DNA of 64,000 nucleotides, from NCBI RefSeq assembly GCF_019396325.1, contig NZ_JAHKRO010000001.1, positions 124,001 through 188,000 on the forward strand, given 5' to 3'. The DNA comes from Nonomuraea ceibae. Its GTDB lineage: Bacteria > Actinomycetota > Actinomycetes > Streptosporangiales > Streptosporangiaceae. Shown here one piece after another: positions 26,159 through 34,986 of this stretch. The position numbers and the translations under genes were made by a program. The notes beneath the pieces are model-generated. The model was not told the DNA's origin and did no database searches. It was given only the letters and a program-made list of their open reading frames with translations. The first letter of the stretch is position 1, and the number at the start of each line of letters is the position of its first letter.

Positions 26159-27372
26159 CGGGCGATGTCCGTCCGGTAGTGGGAGCCGCGCAGCTCGACG
26201 CGCGAGACCAGCTCGTAGGCGTTGCGCCGGGCGCTGTCCTGGTCGGGACCGGTGCCCACGACGGTCAGCACCCGCCCGCCGGCCGACACGATCCCGCCGT
26301 CGCCGTCGCTCGCCGTGCCCGCGTGGAGCACGTACGCGCCGGGCGTCGGCTCCAGCCCGCCGATCACGTCACCCTTGACCGGCGCCTCCGGGTAGCCCTC
26401 CGACGCGATCACCACCGCTACCGCCGCGCCGTCGCGGAACACCGGGTCGGGCCCCAGCTCACCGGTCGCGCACGCCATCAGCAGCCCGCCCAGCGGCGTC
26501 TCCAGCCGGTCGAGCACCACCTGCGTCTCCGGGTCGCCGAAACGCGCGTTGAACTCGATCACCTTCGGGCCCTTCGACGTCAGGGCCAGCCCCACGTACA
26601 GCACGCCCTGGAAAGGCAGCCCGCGCCGGCTCAGCTCCCCGATCGTCGGATGCACGACCTCGCGCATCACCTGGTCGGTCAGGCCCTCGGGAGCCCACGG
26701 CAGCGGCGTGTAGGCGCCCATCCCGCCGGTGTTGGGCCCGGCGTCGCCGTCGTGGGCCCGCTTGAAGTCCTGCGCCGGCTGCAGGGCCACCGCCGTGCTG
26801 CCGTCGCACAGCGCGAACAGCGACACCTCGGGCCCGTCGAGGAACTCCTCGATCACCACCCGGCCGCACGCCCGCGCGTGCTCCAGCGCCGCGTCGCGGT
26901 CGCCGGTCACCACGACGCCCTTGCCCGCCGCCAGCCCGTCGTCCTTGACCACGTACGGGGTGCCGAACTCGTCGAGCGCCGCCGCGGCCTCCTCCGGCGT
27001 CACGCACACCCGGGACCGCGCCGTCGGCACGTCGGCCGCGCGCATGATCTCCTTGGCGAACGCCTTGGAGCCCTCGATCATCGCCGCCTCCCGGGACGGC
27101 CCGAAGCACGCGATGCCCGCCTCGCGGACCGCGTCGGCCACGCCGGCCACCAGCGGCGCCTCCGGCCCGACGACGACCAGATCCACCCCCAGCCGCCCGG
27201 CCAGCCCCGCGACCTCCTGCGGGTCGAGCGGATCGACGCGGTGCAGGGTCGCGACCTCCCCGATCCCCGGGTTGCCGGGGGCACAATGAAGCTCGCCGAC
27301 CTGCGGGTCGAGGCGGAGCGAACGGCACAGGGCGTGCTCACGCCCACCGGATCCAATGACTAGAACGCGCAC
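26155..27372 (-). CDS. purD: Phosphoribosylamine-glycine ligase (GAR synthetase)
   Basis: A 405-residue ATP-grasp enzyme that makes GAR from phosphoribosylamine, glycine and ATP. It has the N-terminal VLVIGSGGREHAL, the ATP-grasp strand YVVKDDGLAAGKGVVV, a VIEEFLDGPEVSLFAL segment and the motif QDFKRAHDGDAGPNTGGMGA, then IEFNARFGDPETQ. GTG 27372 is chosen because the first Rossmann strand follows at once; the open frame runs far upstream without start support. GAGAAT lies 6 nt upstream and could be the -10 of a leaderless transcript. It overlaps purC by 4 bp. Confidence 0.96.
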   Translation of the reverse strand: MRVLVIGSGGREHALCRSLRLDPQVGELHCAPGNPGIGEVATLHRVDPLDPQEVAGLAGRLGVDLVVVGPEAPLVAGVADAVREAGIACFGPSREAAMIEGSKAFAKEIMRAADVPTARSRVCVTPEEAAAALDEFGTPYVVKDDGLAAGKGVVVTGDRDAALEHARACGRVVIEEFLDGPEVSLFALCDGSTAVALQPAQDFKRAHDGDAGPNTGGMGAYTPLPWAPEGLTDQVMREVVHPTIGELSRRGLPFQGVLYVGLALTSKGPKVIEFNARFGDPETQVVLDRLETPLGGLLMACATGELGPDPVFRDGAAVAVVIASEGYPEAPVKGDVIGGLEPTPGAYVLHAGTASDGDGGIVSAGGRVLTVVGTGPDQDSARRNAYELVSRVELRGSHYRTDIAR

Positions 27373-27464
27373 CCGCCCATTCTCGCAGCCCACCGCCCCG
27401 AACCGGCCCCGCCCCCGGGAAGCCGCCGGAACCGGTGCCGAGTTCGTCGGCGTGTACGCGGCGC

Positions 27465-27493
27465 TTGACTGGCGCTCCTGTGGTAAGTTAGGG
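27465..27493 (+). promoter_or_regulatory. Probable sigma-70-type promoter of the corA leader
   Basis: TTGACT (27465-27470) and TTAGGG (27488-27493) are separated by 17 bp. Transcription would begin near 27500, giving a leader of about 197 nt before corA. Confidence 0.5.
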
Positions 27494-27499
27494 CGGCTT

Positions 27500-27696
27500 T
27501 CTGGCGTCCCCACGCGATTGGAGGTGGTCCGGGATGAATCCTGGTGATCCCAGCAGTACGTGCTCACCCACGTACTCCCCGAATACCCCCGACCACTCCA
27601 ATCCGGCAGCCTGATCGTGCCTCCACGCATGCGTGTTGATTGAGGTGACTTTTCGTCGCGCGTGGAGCGTGCCAGGTCGGGCGGAAAGGGACTGCC
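27500..27696 (+). promoter_or_regulatory. Structured corA leader RNA with mutually exclusive stems
   Basis: The leader can fold in at least four ways. ATTGGAGGTGGTC (27517-27529) pairs with GACCACTCCAAT (27591-27602), hiding the ribosome site of the small ORF. AGTACGTG (27555-27562) pairs with CACGTACT (27569-27576) inside that ORF. CTCCACGC (27621-27628) pairs with GCGTGGAG (27660-27667), but the same 3' strand can instead pair with CCACGCG (27510-27516). The span 27540-27628 is C-rich and G-poor, as expected for Rho loading. Upstream of a Mg2+ transporter this suggests leader-level Mg2+ control. A known M-box match is not convincing. Confidence 0.55.
27534..27614 (+). CDS. 26-codon proline-rich leader ORF upstream of corA
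   Basis: ATG 27534 to TGA 27612-27614 encodes 26 residues with proline at positions 3, 6, 12, 16, 19 and 24, and Asp at 5 and 20 (starts MNPGDPSS, ends NTPDHSNPAA). GGAGG (27520-27524) lies 9 nt upstream, a good ribosome site. Proline/acidic leader peptides such as MgtL, and the short ORF in the Salmonella corA leader, couple Mg2+ level to ribosome behaviour and Rho termination. The start codon lies within a small stem (GGGAT/ATCCC, 27531-27551). Translation is not proven. Confidence 0.5.
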   Translation: MNPGDPSSTCSPTYSPNTPDHSNPAA

Positions 27697-28809
27697 ATGC
27701 GCTCGTCCACGCTTTTCCGTCGCATCAACCGTCACCCTGTGCAGCCGCACGCCCCGCGTCAGCGCCCGCAGCCGGTGCGTGAAGCCTGCGTGCCCCCTGT
27801 TGACTCCATCGTCGAGTACGGCGCGTACATCGACGGCAAGAAGGCTCCCGCCACCGGCATAGCCGAGTCCGTCGAGCTGGTCCGCGCCCACAACCGCGTG
27901 GCCTCGGCCGGGCCCCGGGCGTTCGTCTGGGTCGGGCTGCACGAGCCCGCCGCGCCCGAGGTCGAGTGGCTCGCCGAGGTGTTCGGCCTGCACCCGCTGG
28001 CCGTGGAGGACGCGGTCAAGGCCCACCAGCGTCCCAAGGTCGAGCGCTACGGCGATTCGCTGTTCATGGTCCTCAAGACGATCGCGTACCTGGACCACGA
28101 CGAGCTGACCGCCACGAGCGAGATCATCGGCGCGGGCGAGATCATGGTGTTCCTCGGCGTCGACTTCGTGGTGACGGTGCGTCACGGCGAGCACTGCCCG
28201 CTGGCTGAGGTGCGCGAGCGGATCGAGACCAAGCCGGAGCTGCTGGAGCGCGGCCCGGCGGGCGTGCTGCACGCGATCTCCGACCACGTGGTCGACCGCT
28301 ACCTCCAGGTGGCCGACCTGATGCAGCTGGAGCTGGAGGAGGTCGAGGCGACGGTGTTCGCCGACGTGAGCTCCCGCGACATCAACCGGATCTACCAGCT
28401 CAAGCGGGAGATGCTGGAGCTCAAGCGGGCGGTGACGCCGCTCCAGGCGCCGCTGGCGGCGCTGCCCCAGCGGCGGGTGATCCCGTCGGAGATGCGCGAA
28501 TACTTCCGTGACGTGGGCGACCACCTGTCGAGGGTGTGCGAGCAGGTCGACTCGTCGAACGAGCTGTGCAGCTCGATCCTCCAGGCGGCGCTGGCCCGCT
28601 CGAACGCGCTGGCCAACGAGGACATGCGCAAGATCTCGTCGTGGGTGGCGATCCTGGCGGTGCCGACGATGATCGCCGGCATCTACGGCATGAACTTCGA
28701 CTTCATGCCGGAGACCAAGCAGGTGTGGGGCTATCCGGCGGTCCTCGCGGTGATGATCACCGCCTGTGTGCTGCTGCACCGCGGTTTCCGCCGCAACGGC
28801 TGGCTCTGA
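27697..28809 (+). CDS. corA: CorA-family magnesium/divalent cation transporter
   Basis: A 370-residue CorA protein. A large cytoplasmic domain (FVWVGLHEPAAPEVEWLAEV, then HPLAVEDAVKAHQRPKVERY) leads to a long stalk helix and two C-terminal membrane helices. The pore signature YGMNFDFMPE (GMN at 331-333) is intact, as is the basic tail after the last helix. CorA forms homopentamers that import Mg2+. The N-terminal 35 residues are basic and proline-rich, longer than usual. The gene sits behind a 197-nt structured leader with a small ORF, divergent from purD, and abuts the convergent glycerophosphodiesterase gene. Confidence 0.95.
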   Translation: MRSSTLFRRINRHPVQPHAPRQRPQPVREACVPPVDSIVEYGAYIDGKKAPATGIAESVELVRAHNRVASAGPRAFVWVGLHEPAAPEVEWLAEVFGLHPLAVEDAVKAHQRPKVERYGDSLFMVLKTIAYLDHDELTATSEIIGAGEIMVFLGVDFVVTVRHGEHCPLAEVRERIETKPELLERGPAGVLHAISDHVVDRYLQVADLMQLELEEVEATVFADVSSRDINRIYQLKREMLELKRAVTPLQAPLAALPQRRVIPSEMREYFRDVGDHLSRVCEQVDSSNELCSSILQAALARSNALANEDMRKISSWVAILAVPTMIAGIYGMNFDFMPETKQVWGYPAVLAVMITACVLLHRGFRRNGWL

Positions 28810-29715
28810 CTAGACGCCGACGGGCTTGAGCGGCTCGACGGGGTCGGGCAGCTCCAGGCCCCGTTCGGCCCACACGGCGCGCATGCGGTCGGGATAGTCG
28901 GTGACGATCCCGGCCGCGCCGAGGTCGAGCATGCGGGCGGCGAGCGCGGCGTCGTTGACGGTCCACACGGCCACGTCGAGCCCGGCGCGCGACGCCTGCG
29001 CCATCAGCTTCTCGTCGACCATCACGTGCTCGGGGGAGAGCGTGGTCGCCCCGGCGTCGCGGGCGGCGGCGGGGATGTCGTCGCCGAGCGGGCCGTTCCA
29101 GCCGAGCGTGGCGCGTTCGACGAGCGCGAAGCGGCGCGTGTCGGGCGCGAGCTTGGCGGCGTAGCCGATGATGCGCCAGTCGAAGCTGAGAATCGCGGCG
29201 TTGCGCAGCCTGTTGTGCCGGTCGAGCTCGTCGACCACCATCTCGGTGTAGAGCTCGGGGTCGGGCGTGAGCGCGGGCCTGGTGGGGTCGGACTTGAGCT
29301 CGACGTGCACCCGTACGCTCTCGGCCGCGTAGGCGTTGACCAGGCCGAGCACGGCGCCGAGCGTGGGCATCCGGGTCTCGGGCATCGCGACCTGGGTGAG
29401 CGCGAACGGGTCGTCGGGGTGGCGCGGCAGCCGCACGCCCACGTCGAGCGTGCGCAGTTGCGCGAGCGTCAGCGCGTTGATCGGCTTGCCGACGTACGGG
29501 AAGGCGGGGTCGCCGGGCGTGACCGGGCGGGTGTCGGTGCTGGTCACGGCCGAGACCGTGAGGTCGTGCGTCAGCACGAGGCGCCGGTCGGCGGTGAGCG
29601 CCACGTCGAGCTCCAGCGCGTGGACGCCGAGCTCCATCGTGCGGCTCATGCCGGGCAGCGTGTTTTCGGGCCAGAGGCCTCTCGCACCCCGATGACCATG
29701 TATCTCAACGCGCAC
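28810..29715 (-). CDS. Glycerophosphodiester phosphodiesterase
   Basis: A 301-residue GDPD-family TIM barrel. It has the signature HGHRGARGLWPENTLPGM with the two catalytic-site His, ALELDVALTADRRLVLTHD as metal site and second His, and HVELKSDP later. These enzymes release sn-glycerol 3-phosphate from glycerophosphodiesters. No signal peptide is visible, so it is cytoplasmic. TAGGGT lies 7 nt before GTG 29715, which suggests a leaderless transcript. Its stop directly abuts the corA stop from the other strand. Confidence 0.94.
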   Translation of the reverse strand: MRVEIHGHRGARGLWPENTLPGMSRTMELGVHALELDVALTADRRLVLTHDLTVSAVTSTDTRPVTPGDPAFPYVGKPINALTLAQLRTLDVGVRLPRHPDDPFALTQVAMPETRMPTLGAVLGLVNAYAAESVRVHVELKSDPTRPALTPDPELYTEMVVDELDRHNRLRNAAILSFDWRIIGYAAKLAPDTRRFALVERATLGWNGPLGDDIPAAARDAGATTLSPEHVMVDEKLMAQASRAGLDVAVWTVNDAALAARMLDLGAAGIVTDYPDRMRAVWAERGLELPDPVEPLKPVGV

Positions 29716-29779
29716 ACCGGGGACCCTACCTGGCCCGGCGTGCCTTCACGCGCCGCCACGCCGTGCCCATTTTGTACGG

Positions 29780-30199
29780 TTACGGGCTTTGTTCGTAGGT
29801 CCATGAGTAGACGACCTGGTCCCATTCCGGCGAACCGCCCGCGCTTTCGTACGTGGCCTGGGCCGGTTCGTTGTCCTCGCCGGTGGCCGTCCACAGCCCG
29901 TAGCAGCCCCGCTCGCGCGCCAGCCTGCCGAGCGCCAGCACCAGCGCCCTGGCGATGCCCTGGCCGCGGTACGCCTCGTCGACGCCGAGCTCGTACAGGA
30001 ACATCTCGGTGCCCTTGTCGGGGTGGGTCATCTCGACCCCGGTGACCATGCCCGCGGGGACGTCGTCCACGTAGGCGACGAGCAGGTGGTGCCTGTCGTC
30101 GGCGAGGAACCTCTCGGTGGCCTCGCGCTCGGGCGCCGCGTCGAAGAGCCGGCCGGCCGCCTCGACGGCCTCGGAGCGGGTGACGCGTCGGATGTCCAT
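29780..30199 (-). CDS. GNAT-family N-acetyltransferase
   Basis: A 139-residue GNAT domain. The acetyl-CoA site is LGVDEAYRGQGIARALVLAL, matching the R/Q-x-x-G-x-G/A motif, followed by YGLWTATGEDNEPAQATYES. Members acetylate amines on small molecules or proteins; the aminoglycoside 3-N-type look is superficial and the substrate is unknown. ATG 30199 is preferred because TACTCT lies 7 nt upstream with no Shine-Dalgarno (leaderless). A longer frame to 30283 has no start support. It is divergent from a second GNAT gene at 30286. Confidence 0.87.
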   Translation of the reverse strand: MDIRRVTRSEAVEAAGRLFDAAPEREATERFLADDRHHLLVAYVDDVPAGMVTGVEMTHPDKGTEMFLYELGVDEAYRGQGIARALVLALGRLARERGCYGLWTATGEDNEPAQATYESAGGSPEWDQVVYSWTYEQSP

Positions 30200-30255
30200 G
30201 AGGGGGAGAGTAGGCAGCTCATCCCGATGATCGCACCCGAATTTAACGCGATAAA

Positions 30256-30270
30256 TGCAACAGTCTTGCA
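30256..30270. promoter_or_regulatory. Small inverted repeat between divergent GNAT genes
   Basis: TGCAA (30256-30260) and TTGCA (30266-30270) flank a 5-bp spacer, immediately upstream of TAAGAT (30272-30277), the likely -10 of the plus-strand GNAT gene. It is a weak operator candidate. Confidence 0.3.
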
Positions 30271-30285
30271 ATAAGATGCACAACC

Positions 30286-30942
30286 ATGACGGGGGCTCTC
30301 AAAACTACCCAAATAGACACGGTCAGGGCATGGGTCGACGGGTGGGTGATCTCCCGCGACACCCCGCCCCCCGTGCCCGAGCCCTGGGGCTACCGCGTGG
30401 ACGTCGGCCTGCCCGGCCACCTCGTCCGCCACGTCCTGCCCGCCCCGACACCGGCCCTCATCCAGCACCTGACCGGTACGATCACCGTCCCCGGCACCTG
30501 GCTCAAGCTCTGCGCCCCGGCCGACCTGATCGCGCCCTGGCTGCCCGCCGGCTGGGACATCGAGCCGCCCGAGTTCATGATGACCGCCGCGCTGCGCCCC
30601 GAGCCCGTCAAGGCGCCCGCCGGCTACACGGCGGCCGTCACCACCCGCTCCGGCGTCACCGTCGCCCGCCTCCTCACGACGGCGGGCGAGATGGCCGCAC
30701 GCGGCCAACTGGCCGTCGCCGGCCGCACCGCCGTCGTCGACCGGGTCGAGACCGCCCCCGGCCACCGGCGGCGCGGCCTCGGCAGCGTCGTCATGCGCAC
30801 GCTGACAGCCGCCGCCCACGCGGCGGGCGCCACCGGCGGCGTGCTGGTGGCCACCCCCGAGGGCCGGGCGCTCTACGAACGCCTCGGCTGGCGGCTGCAC
30901 TCGCCGATGACGGCGGCCGTGCTCAGATCAGCGAGCGGATGA
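30286..30942 (+). CDS. GNAT-family N-acetyltransferase with N-terminal extension
   Basis: A 218-residue protein. The first 110 residues form a poorly conserved region that starts [19 protein letters not shown]; the C-terminal GNAT core has [20 protein letters not shown] as the acetyl-CoA site and [18 protein letters not shown] as the last strand-helix. The layout is common among actinomycete GNAT proteins of unknown substrate. TAAGAT lies 8 nt before ATG 30286, consistent with a leaderless mRNA. Its 3' end overlaps the convergent purA by 20 bp. Confidence 0.85.
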   Translation: MTGALKTTQIDTVRAWVDGWVISRDTPPPVPEPWGYRVDVGLPGHLVRHVLPAPTPALIQHLTGTITVPGTWLKLCAPADLIAPWLPAGWDIEPPEFMMTAALRPEPVKAPAGYTAAVTTRSGVTVARLLTTAGEMAARGQLAVAGRTAVVDRVETAPGHRRRGLGSVVMRTLTAAAHAAGATGGVLVATPEGRALYERLGWRLHSPMTAAVLRSASG

Positions 30943-32206
30943 CCAGCGTCTGGTCACGGCCCGGGCCGACGCCGATCGCCGAGATCGGCGCGCCGCTCAT
31001 CTCCTCCAGCGTGCGCACGTAAGCCTGGGCGTTCGGCGGCAGGTCCTCGAACGTCTTGGCTCCCGTGATGTCCTCCTGCCAGCCGGGGAACTCCTCGTAG
31101 ATCGGCTTGGCGTGGTGGAAGTCCGTCTGCGTCATCGGGATCTCGTCATGCCGCGTGCCGTCCACGTCGTACGCGACGCACACCGGGATGCGCTCCAGGC
31201 CCGACAGCACGTCGAGCTTGGTGAGGAAGAAGTCCGTGACGCCGTTGATGCGGGTCGCGTACCGGGCGATGACCGCGTCGAACCAGCCGCAGCGGCGGTT
31301 GCGGCCGGTCGTGACGCCGTACTCGCCGCCCGTCTGGCGCAGCCACTCGCCCATCTCGTCCTCCAGCTCCGTGGGGAACGGGCCGGAGCCGACGCGGGTC
31401 GTGTAGGCCTTGAGGATGCCGATCACCCGCGTCAGCCGCGTCGGCGGGATGCCCGAGCCGGCGCAGGCTCCGCCCGAGGTGGGCGAGGACGACGTGACGA
31501 ACGGGTAGGTGCCGTGGTCGATGTCGAGCAGCGTGCCCTGCCCGCCCTCCAGCAGCACGAACTTGCCCTCGTCCAGCGCCTTGCTCAGCACCAGCGAGGT
31601 GTCGGCGATGTGCGGCTTGAGCCGCTCGGCGTAGCCGAGGTACTCCTCCAGGACGGCCTCGGGCTCCAGGCCCCGCCGGTTGTAGAGCTTGGTCAGCACC
31701 TGGTTCTTCTCGCCCAGCGCGACCTCGATCTTCTTGGCCAGGATGCCCGGGTCGAGCAGGTCCTGGACCCGGATGCCCACGCGGTAGATCTTGTCGCCGT
31801 AGGCGGGGCCGATGCCCCGGCCGGTGGTGCCGATCTTGGCCTTGCCCAGATAGCGCTCCGTGACCTTGTCCAGCGCCTTGTGGTGCGGCATGATCAGGTG
31901 CGCGTTGGCGGAGATGAGCAGCCGCTCCGCGGAGATGCCCCGCTCGGCCAGGCCGTCGATCTCCCCCAGCAGCACGCCGGGGTCGATGACGACCCCGTTG
32001 CCGATCACCGGGACCACCTCCGGCGACAGGATGCCCGTAGGCAGCAGGTGAAGCGCGTATTTCTGGTCACCGATGACCACGGTGTGACCCGCGTTGTTGC
32101 CACCCTGGTAACGGACGACGTAGTCGACGTCGCCACCGAGCAGATCGGTGGCCTTGCCCTTGCCCTCATCGCCCCACTGGGCGCCCACGAGAACGGCAGC
32201 CGGCAT
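30923..32206 (-). CDS. purA: Adenylosuccinate synthetase
   Basis: A 427-residue GTP-dependent enzyme that makes adenylosuccinate from IMP and aspartate. It has the N-terminal [16 protein letters not shown], the GGNNAGHTV loop, [15 protein letters not shown] and the late [13 protein letters not shown]. Length is typical. ATG 32206 has GGGAG 8 nt upstream. A terminator-like hairpin lies only about 18 bp before the start, so purA may be read from its own promoter or controlled by attenuation. It overlaps the convergent GNAT gene by 20 bp. Confidence 0.97.
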   Translation of the reverse strand: MPAAVLVGAQWGDEGKGKATDLLGGDVDYVVRYQGGNNAGHTVVIGDQKYALHLLPTGILSPEVVPVIGNGVVIDPGVLLGEIDGLAERGISAERLLISANAHLIMPHHKALDKVTERYLGKAKIGTTGRGIGPAYGDKIYRVGIRVQDLLDPGILAKKIEVALGEKNQVLTKLYNRRGLEPEAVLEEYLGYAERLKPHIADTSLVLSKALDEGKFVLLEGGQGTLLDIDHGTYPFVTSSSPTSGGACAGSGIPPTRLTRVIGILKAYTTRVGSGPFPTELEDEMGEWLRQTGGEYGVTTGRNRRCGWFDAVIARYATRINGVTDFFLTKLDVLSGLERIPVCVAYDVDGTRHDEIPMTQTDFHHAKPIYEEFPGWQEDITGAKTFEDLPPNAQAYVRTLEEMSGAPISAIGVGPGRDQTLVIRSLI

Positions 32207-32223
32207 TGTTCAGTCTCCCGAGC

Positions 32224-32258
32224 ACAAAACGAAACCCCTGGCGCAAGCGCGACAGGGG
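32224..32258 (-). terminator. Intrinsic terminator-like hairpin in the DUF3151-purA gap
   Basis: On the minus strand CCCCTG (32258-32253) pairs with CAGGGG (32240-32235) around a loop that can itself pair (GCGC/GCGC), followed by TTTCGTTTTG. This is the best stem-plus-U-tract in the window. It ends just upstream of the purA ribosome site, so it either ends the fba-DUF3151 transcript or attenuates purA. Confidence 0.65.
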
Positions 32259-32304
32259 CTCTTGCGTAGAGAGACTACCCGAACGTGCGCATTCGTCCCA
32301 AGGG

Positions 32305-32715
32305 CTAGCCCTTGGTCAGCGCGTCGTAACCCGTCTGGGTGCTGTCCCTGAGGAACTGCGCGCACCGCTCGGCCTCGTCCTTCTCGCCGATCGCCTGAGC
32401 CGCCCGCGACAGCGCGTACAGGCAGCGCAGGAACCCCCGGTTCGGCTCGTGCTCCCACGGGATCGGCCCGTGTCCCTTCCAGCCGCTGCGGCGCAACTGG
32501 TCGAGGCCCCGGTGATAGCCGGTGCGGGCGAACGCGTAAGAGGTGACGGCGTGACCCTGCGCGAAGTATTCCTCTGCGAGCGCGGCCCAGGCCGCCGGGA
32601 AAGCGGGGAAGCGGGCGGCCACGTCCGAGGCCTTGGCGCCGGATTCCAGGGCCTCCCGAGCCTCGGGCAGGTCCGGCAGGTGAGTCGGGGGTGGCCCGGC
32701 GAGAAGGTTATCCAT
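32305..32715 (-). CDS. DUF3151 family protein
   Basis: A 136-residue soluble protein typical of DUF3151, an actinobacterial family of unknown role. Conserved stretches are ARFPAFPAAWAALAEEYFAQ, AYAFARTGYHRGLDQLRR and VPWEHEPNRGFLRCLYALS-like GHGPIPWEHEPNRGFLRCL. It looks all-helical, TPR-like. The start is ATG 32715, or ATG 32727 four codons upstream; neither has a clear ribosome site. It lies 34 bp downstream of the aldolase gene on the same strand, an arrangement common in actinomycetes, so the two are probably cotranscribed. Confidence 0.88.
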   Translation of the reverse strand: MDNLLAGPPPTHLPDLPEAREALESGAKASDVAARFPAFPAAWAALAEEYFAQGHAVTSYAFARTGYHRGLDQLRRSGWKGHGPIPWEHEPNRGFLRCLYALSRAAQAIGEKDEAERCAQFLRDSTQTGYDALTKG

Positions 32716-32749
32716 AGGACAAGTCATACCCGCCGGGCCGCGTACGTGG

Positions 32750-33772
<1,023 letters not shown>

Positions 33773-33907
33773 GAGTCATCTCCCTGAGAAGTAACGGCTT
33801 CGCGCAGCCAGTATCCCGGTCTGTTACCCGCCGTGGTAGAGACAACGCCCGCGCGATCTTTCGCGACCATCCGGAACGGAGCGTTACCACCGGGTACTCT
33901 CCCCACT

Positions 33908-34330
33908 GTGGGACGCCACAGGTCGGATCCGATGGGCCTCGCCCGCATGGCACTCGCCGTGCTGGCCGTCATCGCCGTGGTGGCGCTGCTGGTCATCGGC
34001 GTGCGGGCACTGCTCAGCTCGCTCGACACCACGGCGCCGCCCGGCCGCGCCCACACCTCAGGCACGCCGTCGAGCGGCGGCCGGGTGCCCACCGTGCGCA
34101 TCGAATGCCTGGCCGACACCTGCCCGATGGTCACCGTCCGGGTTCCCGGCGGCGACGTGCTCCAGCACCGCGACATGACCCGCGGCGAGGAGGTCAGCTA
34201 CTACGAGCCGGAGCTCGACGTGGTGCTGACCGACGCCGGCACCGTACGGGTCACCGAGAACGGCAGCACCAGGCCCCGCGGCGACGCGGGCGAGCAGGAG
34301 GAGTTCACCGTCACCGGCCCCGGCGAGTGA
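33908..34330 (+). CDS. Small membrane-anchored protein of unknown function
   Basis: A 140-residue protein. One membrane helix (about residues 9-37, ALAVLAVIAVVALLVIGVRA) is followed by a Ser/Thr/Gly-rich linker and an outer beta-rich domain with a Cys pair (IECLADTCPMVTVRVPG) resembling a small immunoglobulin-like or RodZ/DUF4115-like fold; this resemblance is weak. GTG 33908 is chosen because TACTCT (33895-33900) lies 7 nt upstream with no Shine-Dalgarno, so it is probably leaderless. It is divergent from fba and convergent with pyrE, whose stop is 1 bp away. Confidence 0.75.
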   Translation: MGRHRSDPMGLARMALAVLAVIAVVALLVIGVRALLSSLDTTAPPGRAHTSGTPSSGGRVPTVRIECLADTCPMVTVRVPGGDVLQHRDMTRGEEVSYYEPELDVVLTDAGTVRVTENGSTRPRGDAGEQEEFTVTGPGE

Positions 34331-34331
34331 G

Positions 34332-34865
34332 TCAGAGCCCCAGGTCGGCGAGCGTGAAGGCGGTGCGGTAGTCGAGGCCCTCCTCGGCCATCCGCGCGGC
34401 GGCGCCCCGGTCGACGATCGTCGCCACGGCCACCACCTCGGCGCCCGCCTCGCGCAGCGCCTCCACGGCGGTCAGCGGCGACGAGCCCGTCGTCGAGGTG
34501 TCCTCCACCGCCAGCACCCGGCGGCCCTTGACCTCCGGGCCCTCGATCCGGCGCTGCATGCCGTGGGCCTTCTGCGCCTTGCGCACCACGAACGCGTCGA
34601 GCGAGCGCCCCTGCGCCGCCGCCGCGTGCAGCATGGCGGTCGCCACCGGGTCGGCGCCCAGCGTCAGCCCGCCCACGGCGTCGAACTCCAGGTCGGCCGT
34701 CAGCTCCAGCATCACCCTGCCGACCAGCGGCGCGGCGACCCCGTCGAGCGTGATGCGGCGCAGGTCGAGGTAGAAGTCGGCCTCCCGCCCGGAGGAGAGC
34801 ACCACCCGGCCGTGCACGACGGCCTTCTTCTTGATCTCGGCCAGCAGGCTGTCGCGGTCACTCAT
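34332..34865 (-). CDS. pyrE: Orotate phosphoribosyltransferase
   Basis: A 177-residue PRTase that makes OMP from orotate and PRPP in pyrimidine synthesis. VLSSGREADFYLDLRRITLD is the N-terminal orotate-site motif, VVRKAQKAHGMQRRIEG the flexible loop with basic residues, and VLAVEDTSTTGSSPLTAVEA the PRPP-binding motif. TAAGCT lies 6 nt before ATG 34865 and GGGGA overlaps the spacer, so the mRNA may be leaderless. It stands alone. Confidence 0.96.
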   Translation of the reverse strand: MSDRDSLLAEIKKKAVVHGRVVLSSGREADFYLDLRRITLDGVAAPLVGRVMLELTADLEFDAVGGLTLGADPVATAMLHAAAAQGRSLDAFVVRKAQKAHGMQRRIEGPEVKGRRVLAVEDTSTTGSSPLTAVEALREAGAEVVAVATIVDRGAAARMAEEGLDYRTAFTLADLGL

Positions 34866-34962
34866 GTCCCCAGCTTAGGACCACCGCTCCGGGGGCCTGA
34901 CGCAGGCAAAGACACGCGATCGGTTTAACCACGGGGGTGGGTGCGGAATGACTCCCGGGGCA

Positions 34963-34977
34963 ACGGTTCGTAACCGT
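34963..34977. promoter_or_regulatory. Perfect inverted repeat upstream of the ECF fusion gene
   Basis: ACGGTTCGTAACCGT has 6-bp arms (ACGGTT/AACCGT) and a 3-bp centre, 9 bp before ATG 34987. It covers the expected core promoter or transcript start, so it could be an operator; CAAC immediately at its left edge also resembles an ECF -35 element, which would fit autoregulation. Confidence 0.4.
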
Positions 34978-34986
34978 GAGGTCACT

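Noticed and set aside
27487..27680. Possible M-box (ykoK) Mg2+ riboswitch upstream of corA, suggested by GTTAGG near the start and GGTGACTTTTCGTCGC near the end.
   Set aside because: The first element falls inside the likely -10 region and the conserved M-box core stems are not visible. A covariance-model search would settle it; a significant hit would overturn this.
26155..28779. A single 874-codon frame covering purD and the region opposite corA.
   Set aside because: PurD homology begins exactly at GTG 27372; upstream sequence is antisense to corA and has no domain.
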